Shown: piece after piece, positions 11,473 through 20,575 of the stretch
Layout: every line of letters starts with the position of its first letter
How positions within the stretch are numbered: the first letter of the stretch is position 1
Program-made: the position numbers and the translations under genes
Assembly: GCA_963210315.1 (NCBI GenBank)
Contig: OY723284.1
Coordinates: 248,001 to 312,000, forward strand
From: Rhynchopus euleeides
Taxonomy: Eukaryota > Euglenozoa > Diplonemea > Diplonemida > Diplonemidae
Direction of reading: 5' to 3'
Length of the DNA stretch: 64,000 nt
The notes under the pieces: model-generated
Database searches by the model: none
Told to the model about the DNA's origin: nothing
The model's input: the letters and a program-made list of their open reading frames with translations, nothing else

Positions 11473-11500
11473 CAGCTCAGCTCAGCTCAGCTCAGCTCAG
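11473..11500. repeat. CAGCT/CTCAG pentanucleotide repeat over the ARF stop codon
   Basis: Five to six tandem CTCAG units run across the end of the ARF frame; the TGA stop (11497-11499 on the plus strand as TCA) is itself supplied by the repeat. Expansion or contraction would alter only the tail or the stop context. Confidence 0.8.
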
Positions 11501-12048
11501 CGCCCCTTCATCGAGGAGGCCATCCAGTCCAGCCCCTCGTGCAGCCCCTCCCCGGTGGCAGCGCACGTGCCCTGGATGTGCCAGTCGCGCATCTTCATCG
11601 ACCGCAGCCCGAGGCTGTCCACGAGCTCCGCAGGCGACATGGCGCGCGGAAGGTCCTGCTTGTTCGCAAGCACAAGCAGCGACGCGCCAGACAGCGCGTC
11701 GTCCGTTGTCAGCTTCTCGATCTCGGAGCGTGCCAGCTCCATGCGGTCCCGGTCGTTGCTGTCCACAACGAAGATGATCCCGTCCGTCCCTTCGAAGTAG
11801 TAGCTCCACAGGCGGCGCAGCTTGTCCTGCCCGCCGATGTCCCACATCGTGAACTTCAGGTTCTTGTACTCCACCGTCTCCACGTTGAACCCGATTGTCG
11901 GCACCGACGTGATCAGGTCTCCCAGCTTCAGCTTGTACAGCACCGTGGTCTTCCCGGCGGCGTCAAGCCCGACCATCAGCAGCTTCACGTCACGCTTCCC
12001 GCCGAACACGTTCGACAGCGCGGCAAGTGCGGACGTGATGTTCCCCAT
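11497..12048 (-). CDS. ARF1: ADP-ribosylation factor (ARF1-type small GTPase)
   Basis: Intronless 183-aa frame, typical ARF length. The N-terminus [11 protein letters not shown] has Gly2 for N-myristoylation and an amphipathic helix. The P-loop GLDAAGKT is at residues 27-34, the switch I Thr at 51 in VPTIGFNVE, switch II DIGGQ at 70-74, NKQD at 129-132 and TCAATGEG at 161-168. ARF proteins cycle between GDP and GTP on Golgi and endosome membranes and recruit COPI and clathrin adaptors. All nucleotide-binding motifs are intact. The start is the only ATG giving the myristoylation signal. An AACAC-rich leader lies upstream, then the 70-bp repeats. Confidence 0.96.
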   Translation of the reverse strand: MGNITSALAALSNVFGGKRDVKLLMVGLDAAGKTTVLYKLKLGDLITSVPTIGFNVETVEYKNLKFTMWDIGGQDKLRRLWSYYFEGTDGIIFVVDSNDRDRMELARSEIEKLTTDDALSGASLLVLANKQDLPRAMSPAELVDSLGLRSMKMRDWHIQGTCAATGEGLHEGLDWMASSMKGR

Positions 12049-12193
12049 AGTTGTGTCTTGTTGTGTTGTGTTGTGTTGTGTGGTTGCAAACAGGCACCTG
12101 TGTGTGTTGGGTGATGCATCTCACGTTGTGGCGAAAGTGCAGTACACAGGCGGGCTGTGCGGCCACCCGTACACATGGCGTGGCTCCGTGTCA

Positions 12194-12621
12194 TCTCAGC
12201 TGCGTAGATTCGCCTGGCCAGTCCATTGGGGTAAGGTCTGGGACGTACACACAATACAGCTTCGGGTTTCAATGTGTGTGGTGTAAGGAAACGGCAGTTG
12301 CGGAGTGCAGCAGCTGCGCATCTCATCAGCAAACGTCGCCCAGTGATTGGAGAAGACTGCATCAGAGGTCTCAGCTGCGTAGATTCGCCTGGCCAGTCCA
12401 TTGGGATAAGGTCTGGGACGTACACACAATACAGCTTCGGCGGTGCATGTGTAAAGATGAAGTGAGGAAACGGCAGTTGTGAAGCGCATCAGCTGCGCAT
12501 CATGCATCAGCAAACCAAAAGGAATGCCGCCAGTGATTGGAGAACACTGCATCTCAGCTGCGTAGATTCGCCTGGCCAGTCCATTGGGTGAAGGTCTGGG
12601 ACGTACACACAATACAGCTTC
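12194..12621. repeat. 70-bp repeat, copies 3-5 in a tandem array
   Basis: Three more copies of the 70-bp core (12194-12263, 12369-12438, 12552-12621), spaced 175 and 183 bp. The intervening sequence is homologous to that between copies 1 and 2 (words such as AGGAAACGGCAGTTG and CCAGTGATTGGAGAA). Copies 2 and 5 share their right-hand continuation (CTTCAAAAGAGG), so the two arrays bracket the ARF and 209-aa genes as partly duplicated spacer. Confidence 0.85.
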
Positions 12622-13298
12622 AAAAGAGGTTTCACCACGTTGTACCGCAGATAACAATCACATGATGTTGCAACACAAACCCCCTGGCTGGCAGAGAAAG
12701 CTGAAAGGGGGCGGAGTGGGGGTGGGCAGGGGGCTGTAGTGGGCATCGAGGCACTCCCAGAACAGCTTGCTGCAGACTGGCGTCGCGGAAATGCAGCACT
12801 TGACACCCCAACACACAATCAACCTCCTTTGGGCGACACACACACGACCACCTGCAGCCGCCACACCCCACACTCTGTCTGTGCCGTGGCATTGGCTAGG
12901 CAGCACGCGACACGGAAGCGTCACACCATTTGGCATGAAGAACTGACACCGCTCAGGGCGAACAACAATACCTGCAGGGCTGTTGTGGTGCGGGAGATGT
13001 GGCAGGTGGAGCGCACCGACCACCCCCTGCCCTCTCGGCTCATCCACGCCGTGGAAACGGCAGTGGATAGACAGGAGAGGGCGCCGGTGCGGACGGGCGT
13101 GCCGTCTGTGCATTGGGGGCGAGCGGGGAAGAAGCACTTGCCGTGGTGCAACGGCTGCCTCGCACCCCACCCCCCCCAGAGGGATCGCCACGGGCCGCCC
13201 CTCCACACTGCCACCAGGCACACGGCAACCCGCAAACTTGGGTACAGAAAGACACCCAACCCCACCGCCACGGCCCCCCCTGGGGAGCCGGGCTGGGT
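12622..13298. other. intergenic; one weak plus-strand open frame
   Basis: A 188-codon plus-strand frame (12739-13305) has a stretch with mixed composition (RAVVVREMWQVERTDHPL) and a CNGC pair, so a remnant of a gene is possible. It has no recognisable domain, runs against the direction of every other gene, and is not called. Confidence 0.3.
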
Positions 13299-14198
13299 TT
13301 ATTGAGAATACATTTTCAACGGCCCTGAGAGGACGTGGTGGTAGGTCTTCACAGCACCGACGAATGGTTTTCTGTGCGTGGCGGAGGGGGGGGGGGGGGG
13401 AGTGTGGGAGTGGGCTGACGGCACCAACCCCGTTTCGACAGAATAGACATACCGCTCGACGGCTTTGCTGTTAGCGTACTTCGCCGCCACCTTCCCACCG
13501 AGGATGCTCCGCCCCATCTCCGGCGGGAGTGCAGGCGACGGGTTGATGTGATTGCTCGCGTTAGAGGGGAGGTCGCGCTTAAACTTCTTCCGGTGCACCC
13601 TCAGAGCACTCTCAGCCGTGTGGCCAAACGCCGCTCGCAGGCAGGGGTCGACCTGCTTCGACGCCAGAACCCCAGGCACCGACGCCGTCGACCCTGTGTA
13701 GAGCATCTTCGACGAGATCTTCGTGAAGGTGTCAAAGAACCGATCCTTCTCCTTCGCGGCCTGCTCAGCCATCTGTGTCTCGCAGTGCAACGCGCAGGCA
13801 GCACGCACCTCGTCGCTCTTCTGCAGCACCTCGCGCAGGTATGCTTTGCGCACGTGGTGGTCTGCGACCCACTTGCGGGTGTAGAACCCTCGGAACACCC
13901 GTTGGATGCACGTCGCGCAGTGTGCGAACAGCAGGGACCTCTCCTGTTTGAACTGGTCAATTTTTTGCCGCTCCGCGCGGAGGCGCCCCTTGTGCCCGCG
14001 GAAGGCTCTCTGTATGGTGACAACCCCGCGCCGCTTCCGCGTGTAGAGCTTGCGCTGCTTGAAGCACTTCCACTGACACCCGATGCGCATCGCTGCACGC
14101 TCCTCCACCTCCCTGTGTGACTCTGCCTCGTTGAGCGCCGCAAAGAGGGCAGCCATCATCTCTGATTCTGCCGTCTTCGACGCGACATAGTATTGCAT
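13299..14198 (-). CDS. IQ-motif protein (calmodulin-binding type)
   Basis: Frame of 299 aa from the ATG at 14198. Three IQ-like units follow one another: AMRIGCQWKCFKQRKLY (about 36-52, degenerate), VVTIQRAFRGHKGRL (about 59-73) and ATCIQRVFRGFYTRK (about 95-109). IQ motifs bind calmodulin or myosin-light-chain-like proteins. A charged helical middle and a basic tail follow. The general plan (tandem IQs, then a short conserved tail with an SVPGVLAS-like segment) recalls the flagellar/sperm protein SPATA17, but I rate that as a guess. A possible intron (GTTGG to CACAG, about 13375-13430) would replace the proline-rich C-terminal 30 residues with a short tail; the uninterrupted frame is given here. 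Confidence 0.72.
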   Translation of the reverse strand: MQYYVASKTAESEMMAALFAALNEAESHREVEERAAMRIGCQWKCFKQRKLYTRKRRGVVTIQRAFRGHKGRLRAERQKIDQFKQERSLLFAHCATCIQRVFRGFYTRKWVADHHVRKAYLREVLQKSDEVRAACALHCETQMAEQAAKEKDRFFDTFTKISSKMLYTGSTASVPGVLASKQVDPCLRAAFGHTAESALRVHRKKFKRDLPSNASNHINPSPALPPEMGRSILGGKVAAKYANSKAVERYVYSVETGLVPSAHSHTPPPPPSATHRKPFVGAVKTYHHVLSGPLKMYSQ

Positions 14199-15291
14199 GG
14201 CGGGATGCAGATGGCTGCGGGGTGGCGGTGGCGGTGGCGGCGGGGAAAAAAATCACAACTCAAACGATCGCCCATAGCCCGGGGTTTTCACCCAAAAGGC
14301 TCCCGCCGAAGGAAAAACTCGGTGGTGGTGGGGCTGCCTGGGTCTGTAAGCCATCTCCACTGCGTCACTTGTTGTGGGGTGGGGTGCATAGTCTATTGCC
14401 CGCACTCCTGTGAGGCCCAAGTCCCACAGAGGTTGCACTGTTAGTCCCTCACAGTGTGCAGGGGTGAGCAGGGGCAGAATCCCAGAGGGGGCGGGGGGGG
14501 ATAACGGAGCAGAAAGAAGCAGTGGAAAAGTGGGGGGCTGCTCCCCCAAATGTTGAAACACAACTGGATTGGCTGTGTGCGCTTTATTGCGGGGTCCCGT
14601 CGTATCAGGGTACCCGCCCCCCCCCCAACCCGATGCAGCAGCAGCAGGGGCACGTCTCTCTCCCAACCTCCCAACCTCATTGTTCCCTCCCCTGGGAGCC
14701 CGAAACCCAGAGGGTCCAATCTGGACCTCCCTCCCCACCCCTCCCACGACTCTTCGCGACTGATCTGCGAGTTGATCCTGATCAACCTAAGACTGTGCTC
14801 AACAACACAAGGCGAGCACCTCCGACTCATCACGGCCTCCACACCACCACTCTGCAATTTGAGTGGTGGAAGAAATATTCCTCAGGAAAGGAAGCACGCA
14901 CCCCCGTACACCCACGCCCCCCCCCCCCACCCTGTTGATAATATGGACAAGCCCCCAAGTTCCGGGCCCTCCCCAAGCCTTGTTCTCAGTATTGTGTTTG
15001 GGATCCCCCATGCCCAGCACCTGCGGGGAAAGAGGGAGAGGGAGAGAGGCGATTGGCCCAGAGGGGCACAACGTTGTCGGGGCTTTTGAAAACCAGACAA
15101 ATGAATCGCCCAACTGAATCGTGCTAGCTAAACTCCGGAAAGAAGTGTCTTTTTTCGTTGAACGCAGCCAAATATAAGGCCTAACCTGTTTTTGGCGCAC
15201 GGGTGTGATGACAAAAGGGAAAAGTGCTAGCACGAACATGATGTTGGTCTTCTGGTTATGTCTGGTTTCTTAGAACACTTAACGTGTATGC
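14199..15291. other. intergenic, no supported gene
   Basis: This stretch lies between the IQ gene and the tyrosine-recombinase retroelement. Overlapping open frames on both strands are proline/glycine-rich and mirror one another's codons; none has a motif. Confidence 0.5.
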
Positions 15292-15708
15292 AAAAAGCGC
15301 CCTATCACTTCACAGCTACAACCGCTCTGATGAATTTCCTTTTGTTTGTTGCGTTGACGCTTCTACACACGCTTATACACGCAGCTCGGCGTACTCCCTC
15401 AGCCCGTTCTGTTCCTCTCCTATACACGCAGCTCGGCGTACTCTGTCCGCTTCTGTCACTCTTGCTCCCCTCTTGATTCTCTCGCCTGCTTGATAGTTTG
15501 ATGCGTTGACGCTTCTACACACAAAACCCTGAACTGATCACACCCTGAGCCTGATGAAGGGTGGGGTTAGTGTATAGAGCACGTTTGGTTGCAGCTGTGG
15601 TGGGGCGCTTTCCGCTCACACGAGTGTGCTTAAAAAGCGCCCTATCACTTCACAGCTACAACCGCTCTGATGAATTTCCTTTTGTTTGTTGCGTTGACGC
15701 TTCTACAC
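15292..15708. repeat. B2-A2-B1 repeat block of the retroelement (right end in sense direction)
   Basis: The 77-bp B repeat occurs at 15292-15368 and 15632-15708 (AAAAAGCGCCCTATCACTTC to GACGCTTCTACAC). Between them lies the 263-bp A repeat (15374-15636). A and B overlap by the shared AAAAA at 15632-15636, as expected if this block templates the junction of a circular cDNA. The word GCGTTGACGCTTCTACAC also occurs inside A (about 15503). Confidence 0.9.
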
Positions 15709-15745
15709 CAGGACCCTCATCCGGAGGGACGTGTCCGTCTCGTTC

Positions 15746-17578
15746 TCAACGAGGCGGGCGCGCTGGTAAAAGTGTAGGTGGCATCGACACTGGTGGCAAC
15801 TCCACGGGGTGTGTGGCCTGCGTCCCTCGCGTGTACGCGTCTGCGCGTTGGTCGTGGGTCGCAACCCAGTGTGGAATAAGTCGTATCTGCTGGCGGCGCG
15901 CTGTTGTGTATATCTCCTGCAGCAGGAGGTTGCCTCGGTAGTTGGCGCAGTGGCCCTTCCGGAGCGCGAACACCAGGCCGAGGTTGTCTATGTGGCAGGT
16001 TACGCTTGCCTCCCTCACACGCTGCATCATGCGCACCCCCTGCCACACTGCATACGCTTCCTTCAGGAAGATGTTCGTGTCCGCGTCGCTCCCTTCGAAC
16101 GCCCCTTGGGACACTGACTCCCCTCCCGGCAGCACGAGCACCGCCGCCCACGCCGTGGATGACGCGTCTGTCCAGAGCTCAATGGTCGGTGGCGGGTTCT
16201 GCGGCGTATACCACTCGTTGTCCTCGATGAGGCGTGCCCGCGCCACTGTCTCCGCCTGCACCGACGGAGGTACTGCGACCCTGGAGTCCCATCGGGCGTT
16301 GTTTGAGTGCGTCTGCTTCGCGATGCGCCGCACGAAGGACAACACGGCTGGCATGTAACACATCGGTGTCCGCATCACATACGACTGCCAGACGAAAGAC
16401 CCGAATACTCTGAACGCCCTGCGTGGTGTCGTGTGGCCGTTGACGACTTCCTTGTACTCTTCCCGTCCGAGGACTTTTTGCACCCAGGCTGTGTCCATGT
16501 GGAAACGGTGTCGCGTCAGGTCGAAGTGGATCCCGAACACTGTGAAGTCCTGCAGCGGCACGCCGTGTTGTGTGTCGTCGAAGTTCAGGGCGGCCCCCAC
16601 CTTCTCGCAGCGGCTGATGAAGTCGGCGTACCTCGCCTGTGCCTCTGGTAGGGAGTCTCCGACAGCGATGAAGTTGTCAATCCAGACTATTCCGTGCTCT
16701 GGCGGGAGCAGCACGCGTGCGCTGCGGTTCGCGATTGCCGGGGAATGTGACCACCCCATGCACATGACAGTCAGGAAGGTCTTCACGAATGTCTTTCTCT
16801 CCCCGCCTAGGCGCACTTCGAAATAGCGTTGGATCTCCTTGTGTACGGGGAACTGGTAGAACCAGCTGCGTGCATCTGCCATCACCACCCAGCTCGCCGC
16901 GGCCACTCGCTGTGTCACCTCCGTGATGTCCTGCAAACGCATGTCCGGTGGGCGTGTCATCAGTGCATTTAGCCGCCTTGCGTCGACGATGAAACGTTGG
17001 CCCCCAGACTTCTTGGACACGGTGAACGCTGGCAGCGTGAGGTACGGGTGTGCATCCGCCTCCGTCAGGACGCCATACTCAACCAAGGTGTCCAGGTGGT
17101 GCAACATGTGGCGTGATACCTTCCTCCCCGTTTTACGTAGTTCTTGGCGGGCCTCGGGAAGCAGTGCGTCAGCGAAAGCGGCTGGCTTGGTGATGAGGTC
17201 CAAGACCCCCGTCAGTTCACCCTCGCTGTCCAACCGTCGCAGTTCCTTGAGATTGAGGCGCGAGGTGCAGATCTCCGCGATGTAGTCCTCTTCCTCCGAC
17301 AGCTCCGTCTTCGCGTTGGCTGGCCGTATCACCTTCCCCGCCGTGCACACACCCAAGTCCTCCCCGTAGAGGTCCTCGACACCCGGACCGTACGACTCTG
17401 CGCTATCCACCTCGCTCCACGCTTCCTCATCACTGGGTGGTGGGTCGGACGCGGCTTCGTCGGATGTGGCATCTTCGTAGTAGCGGCGCGCTGCGAACAG
17501 CCTCGTGGTCCCCGGGAAGTGGGTTGCTGTCAGGGGTTTTGGCTGTGTGCGCGTCGTCCCCCCTTGCTGTCGTTTTTT
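15746..17578 (-). CDS. reverse transcriptase-RNase H of the retroelement
   Basis: About 610 aa. The RT core has QRFIVDARRLNALMTRPP, the A motif VVMADARSWFYQFPV, the B-like VMCMGWSHSPAIANRS and a C motif WIDNF, where the usual second catalytic Asp is Asn. The RNase H part has LWTDASSTAWAAVL, KEAYAVWQGV, CHIDNLGLVFALRKGHC and HWVATHDQRADAYTRG, as in DIRS-group elements. The frame overlaps the end of the recombinase gene and has no early ATG; it is open far upstream, but that part is the shifted reading of the recombinase gene. Expression by frameshift near the AAGAAAAAACG run at 17570-17580 is an inference. The start given is nominal. Confidence 0.85.
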   Translation of the reverse strand, partial: KKRQQGGTTRTQPKPLTATHFPGTTRLFAARRYYEDATSDEAASDPPPSDEEAWSEVDSAESYGPGVEDLYGEDLGVCTAGKVIRPANAKTELSEEEDYIAEICTSRLNLKELRRLDSEGELTGVLDLITKPAAFADALLPEARQELRKTGRKVSRHMLHHLDTLVEYGVLTEADAHPYLTLPAFTVSKKSGGQRFIVDARRLNALMTRPPDMRLQDITEVTQRVAAASWVVMADARSWFYQFPVHKEIQRYFEVRLGGERKTFVKTFLTVMCMGWSHSPAIANRSARVLLPPEHGIVWIDNFIAVGDSLPEAQARYADFISRCEKVGAALNFDDTQHGVPLQDFTVFGIHFDLTRHRFHMDTAWVQKVLGREEYKEVVNGHTTPRRAFRVFGSFVWQSYVMRTPMCYMPAVLSFVRRIAKQTHSNNARWDSRVAVPPSVQAETVARARLIEDNEWYTPQNPPPTIELWTDASSTAWAAVLVLPGGESVSQGAFEGSDADTNIFLKEAYAVWQGVRMMQRVREASVTCHIDNLGLVFALRKGHCANYRGNLLLQEIYTTARRQQIRLIPHWVATHDQRADAYTRGTQATHPVELPPVSMPPTLLPARPPR

Positions 17579-17580
17579 CT

Positions 17581-18543
17581 TCACCACTCGATCTTCGCCG
17601 ACACCTGTGCTGTCTCGCGCGCGTGTGCGTTTTCCGCCGCTGATACGTAACGCATCACACCGTCGACCGTCGCGTGTCTCGAGAGGAGGCGCACCTCCTC
17701 CAGTGGAACGTTCTTTCGCGCAAGCTGTGTGAGTGCCCCCCTCCGCAGAGAGTGTGCCGTGAGCCCCCTCCGTGCCCGCTTGACGGCTTTTACCACGGTC
17801 CGGTAGGTGACGTCCGCCGGGAACAGTCTCGTCTCTCCTGCTCTGCGCGCCCTGCGGAGGCGGTGTCGGAGGATACGGTGTAGGTCCTTCGGCAGGGAGA
17901 TCCCTGTGATGTGACCCATGTGGAAGGGGTCCGCCTTCGACTGGGTCCAGCGCACGTATATCGGCTCGCTGCGCTTTTCCGCTGTGACGTCCTTCACATA
18001 CAAGCGCAGTGCGTCCGAGGCCCTTGCCGCACCCCCCCACATGATGCCGAGCAGCAGTTTCACGAGGGGACGTGGCTCCTTCGCTAGCGCCTCCCGGATG
18101 TTGTGGGCTGTTGCTGGTTCTGCTTGCTTCAGTGGTCGTAGTGCTCCTCCCCGTTTCAGCGCCCGCCTGTAGTCCGCCACAATTTGTTTTCCGTCGAGGG
18201 GGAACGCTGCGAAGCGTCTGAGTGCTGCTGCAAGGTTGTTGAGGTACTGGAGGGCGGACTGCACTGATAGCCCGTCCTTCCGTTGCTTCGTGACCCACAG
18301 CACCGCCCCTTCGTCGTGTGGCAGTGTTCGCCTCTCCGCTTTCATCCACCCTTCCCGGAACTGCGAGTACCTGTCGTATGTGCGGCGGAGGGCCCCCCAG
18401 TATGTGGGTGCGAGGGCTTGGGCCAGGGTGTGTTGCAGTTCCTGGCGAATGGTGGTTGCTTCCTCCGGGGTCACGCTCGTCTCGGTCTTGCGGGGGCGTC
18501 CTCTTGTTGACGGGGGGGCAGATGGTACTGCCTTCACATACAC
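17581..18543 (-). CDS. tyrosine recombinase of the retroelement
   Basis: About 320 aa. The catalytic set is visible: the first Arg in MWGGAARASDALRL, HSLRR (HxxR) and LSRHATVDGVMRYV giving the His and the nucleophilic Tyr. It would integrate circular cDNA by strand exchange. The frame has no ATG near its beginning. It is in the same reading frame as gag and remains open back to the gag TGA at 18601-18603, 20 codons upstream, so it could be made as a gag-recombinase readthrough product. The nominal start here is a GTG codon. Confidence 0.88.
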   Translation of the reverse strand: MYVKAVPSAPPSTRGRPRKTETSVTPEEATTIRQELQHTLAQALAPTYWGALRRTYDRYSQFREGWMKAERRTLPHDEGAVLWVTKQRKDGLSVQSALQYLNNLAAALRRFAAFPLDGKQIVADYRRALKRGGALRPLKQAEPATAHNIREALAKEPRPLVKLLLGIMWGGAARASDALRLYVKDVTAEKRSEPIYVRWTQSKADPFHMGHITGISLPKDLHRILRHRLRRARRAGETRLFPADVTYRTVVKAVKRARRGLTAHSLRRGALTQLARKNVPLEEVRLLSRHATVDGVMRYVSAAENAHARETAQVSAKIEW

Positions 18544-18600
18544 TACCGCGGCGGGGGGGAGGGTCGTGGCCCGCGGGCGTCCCCTGCTGGTGTCGGGGAG

Positions 18601-19671
18601 TCACTGTCGCTTGCCTTTCCCCCCCCGTCCTTTGTGATGGCCCTTTCCCGAGTAGGGCGCGGGGCGGTCCTGCGTGTTACGCTCCTGCAGGAACCGCTCC
18701 TGAAACGCGGCCCGCCTCTCCTGTGTGTCGTCCTGCGTGGCCCGCCCCTCCCGGAGTAGGCGCCCGTGTGTCACCGCATCGTACTTCGCTGGGTCCATAA
18801 TCTTCGCCTTTGCCAGGTAGAGGCGGGCGCCCGCGCGCCCCTTCAGGAGAAAGTGCGAGTTCATAACCGCGATTGTCTTGTGGAGGGCCTCGGTAAAGCG
18901 ATCCGGATCATCGTCGTCGCGGATCAGTCCCATTGTCTGAAACAGAGCGTCGAAGGCCTGGATGAGCTGGTGTTGCCAGTCTGGTGAGCTCGGGGCATCG
19001 CTGAGCTCCGCCTGTCGGAAAACCCGGGATACCTCAGCTTTCACCAACCTGCGTCCGGGGACAGTGGCGATCGACGATCCCCAGGTCGACACGATGTGGG
19101 CGGAGAAATCGGCGGGCAGCTCGGCCTCCGTCCGCTGCAGCGCCTTCTGCAGGGTGGCGATCTGCTTCGCCTGCGTCTCCACGGTCTTCTTCAGCTCCTT
19201 CTGTTCCTTCTCCAGCCGGCCTGTCAATTTCAGGAGGTACTCCAGCGAGTTCGCCACGCGGAGATCGGTGTTCGAGTCGGCGGGGTGGTGTGCGTCCCTG
19301 TGCTGGAGGCCCGTGCCACTCTGGCTGTCCGCCTCGCTGTACTCCCCGTCCTCGCCTAGCTCGCCCGTCGCTGCTGCCAGGTCCGCCGCGGTCTCCTCGT
19401 CGACTGCCTGCCGGACCCATGCGCACTCGGGGCACACCCAGCCCCTGTCCCCTGCGCCCTCGAGCCATTCGGGGACGACGTGCGCCGGGATGTGCTCTCT
19501 CAAGCACGTCCTGACCGTGGTCCCACCGCAGTCGTGGCAGCTGAATGCGGTCCTGGCTGTGTGTGTAGTATTGCACGTTTCGAATATGCACTCGGGGCGA
19601 CGCTCTGCTGGCTCGTTGTCGGGGTGGGCGGGGTCGGGAACCCTCAGGGTGTCCCAATCCAGAGTGGCCAT
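18601..19671 (-). CDS. gag-like protein of the retroelement
   Basis: 356 aa from the ATG at 19671 (MATLDWDTLRVPD). Residues about 25-90 form a Cys/His-rich zinc domain: CIFETC, then SCHDCGG, CLREHIPAH and WVCPECAW. Residues about 150-195 are a coiled coil (LEYLLKLTGRLEKEQKELKK). The C-terminus is a basic, glycine-rich tail ending GKGKRQ, typical of nucleic-acid binding. The position ahead of recombinase and RT fits gag. The frame is also open upstream through the 36-bp tandem repeats, which would add copies of a 12-residue unit, but the internal ATG is preferred. Confidence 0.8.
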   Translation of the reverse strand: MATLDWDTLRVPDPAHPDNEPAERRPECIFETCNTTHTARTAFSCHDCGGTTVRTCLREHIPAHVVPEWLEGAGDRGWVCPECAWVRQAVDEETAADLAAATGELGEDGEYSEADSQSGTGLQHRDAHHPADSNTDLRVANSLEYLLKLTGRLEKEQKELKKTVETQAKQIATLQKALQRTEAELPADFSAHIVSTWGSSIATVPGRRLVKAEVSRVFRQAELSDAPSSPDWQHQLIQAFDALFQTMGLIRDDDDPDRFTEALHKTIAVMNSHFLLKGRAGARLYLAKAKIMDPAKYDAVTHGRLLREGRATQDDTQERRAAFQERFLQERNTQDRPAPYSGKGHHKGRGGKGKRQ

Positions 19672-19680
19672 CTTCTCTGT

Positions 19681-19870
19681 TACGCAGCTCGGCGTAGTTA
19701 CTGTTCCTCTCCTATTCACGCAGCTCGGCGTAGTTTCTGTTCCTCTCCTATTCACGCAGCTCGGCGTAGTTTCTGTTTCTCTCCTATACACGCAGCTCGG
19801 CGTAGTTTCTGTTCCTCTCCTATACACGCAGCTCGGCGTACTCCCTCAGCCCGTTCTGTTCCTCTCCTAT
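19681..19870. repeat. 36-bp tandem repeat in the leader of the retroelement
   Basis: Four to five units of about 36 bp contain CACGCAGCTCGGCGTA and TTCTGTTCCTCTCCTAT, running into the A1 repeat. The unit is a multiple of three and has no stop in the gag frame, so copy-number change would not break the upstream open frame. Confidence 0.85.
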
Positions 19871-20083
19871 ACACGCAGCTCGGCGTACTCTGTCCGCTTC
19901 TGTCACTCTTGCTCCCCTCTTGATTCTCTCGCCTGCTTGATAGTTTGATGCGTTGACGCTTCTACACACAAAACCCTGAACTGATCACACCCTGAGCCTG
20001 ATGAAGGGTGGGGTTAGTGTATAGAGCACGTTTGGTTGCAGCTGTGGTGGGGCGCTTTCCGCTCACACGAGTGTGCTTAAAAA
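19821..20083. repeat. A1 terminal repeat of the retroelement (left end in sense direction)
   Basis: A 263-bp copy of the repeat at 15374-15636, running TATACACGCAGCTCGG to CGAGTGTGCTTAAAAA, then an A-rich stretch into flanking DNA. It probably holds the promoter and RNA start; no TATA-like signal is obvious. Confidence 0.85.
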
Positions 20084-20087
20084 AAAA

Positions 20088-20573
20088 TATAAACGCGTCG
20101 GGTACTGTGGCTCATTGGTTCTGTTCCTGGGACAACTCGACGTTGAGTTCGGACGGAGGGTGGGAGGAGTGGGGGGGAGGGGCAACATAACATAGGCGGT
20201 TTGTTCCACCGGTTTGTTCCATAGGTATAAAAGTGGGGGGGGGGGGGATCTGATCAAGAGAGAGAGAGAGAGAGAGAGAAACAAGCAAAGCAAACACGCA
20301 CGTGAACCACAGCATATACACCGCTTCCACACCCCTCCCCCAGATCGAGAGAAGGCGATGGAGTGATAGATAGCTATGCAGAATAATGTAAAGGCGTAAG
20401 GTCGGCCCGCGTTTCCCTCTCAATTGCATTACGGTGTCCGTCAGGCCTATAGAAGCGGGTGAATAGTGATGTGGTGGTATGGAGTGGAGGAATGATTCAG
20501 ATTTGAAGGTGAGGCGAGAGTCAGGCCAGGACAGGCTAGCGCGACAACACGATATGACAGACGGGGGGGGGGG
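20088..20573. other. intergenic, with (AG)n microsatellite
   Basis: No gene is seen. An AG dinucleotide run sits at about 20259-20279, and poly-G tracts adjoin the next element. Confidence 0.5.
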
Positions 20574-20575
20574 TA

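Larger units (their letters stand above)
15292..20083 (-). mobile_element. tyrosine-recombinase retroelement (DIRS order) with split direct repeats
   Basis: Complete 4.8-kb element read on the minus strand. In its sense direction the order is A1 (20083-19821), gag, tyrosine recombinase, reverse transcriptase/RNase H, B1 (15708-15632), A2 (15636-15374), B2 (15368-15292). The A copies are about 263 bp and the B copies 77 bp, and they appear identical or nearly so. This A-ORFs-B-A-B layout is the split-direct-repeat arrangement of PAT- and Ngaro-like elements, which integrate a circular cDNA with the recombinase instead of a DDE integrase. The near-identical repeats suggest recent mobility. No target duplication is expected for this group, and none was found. 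Confidence 0.88.

Noticed and set aside
17600..18604. N-terminal 330 codons of the long open RT frame
   Set aside because: This part is the shifted reading of the tyrosine recombinase gene, which carries the true motifs; RT coding is taken to begin near the recombinase stop.
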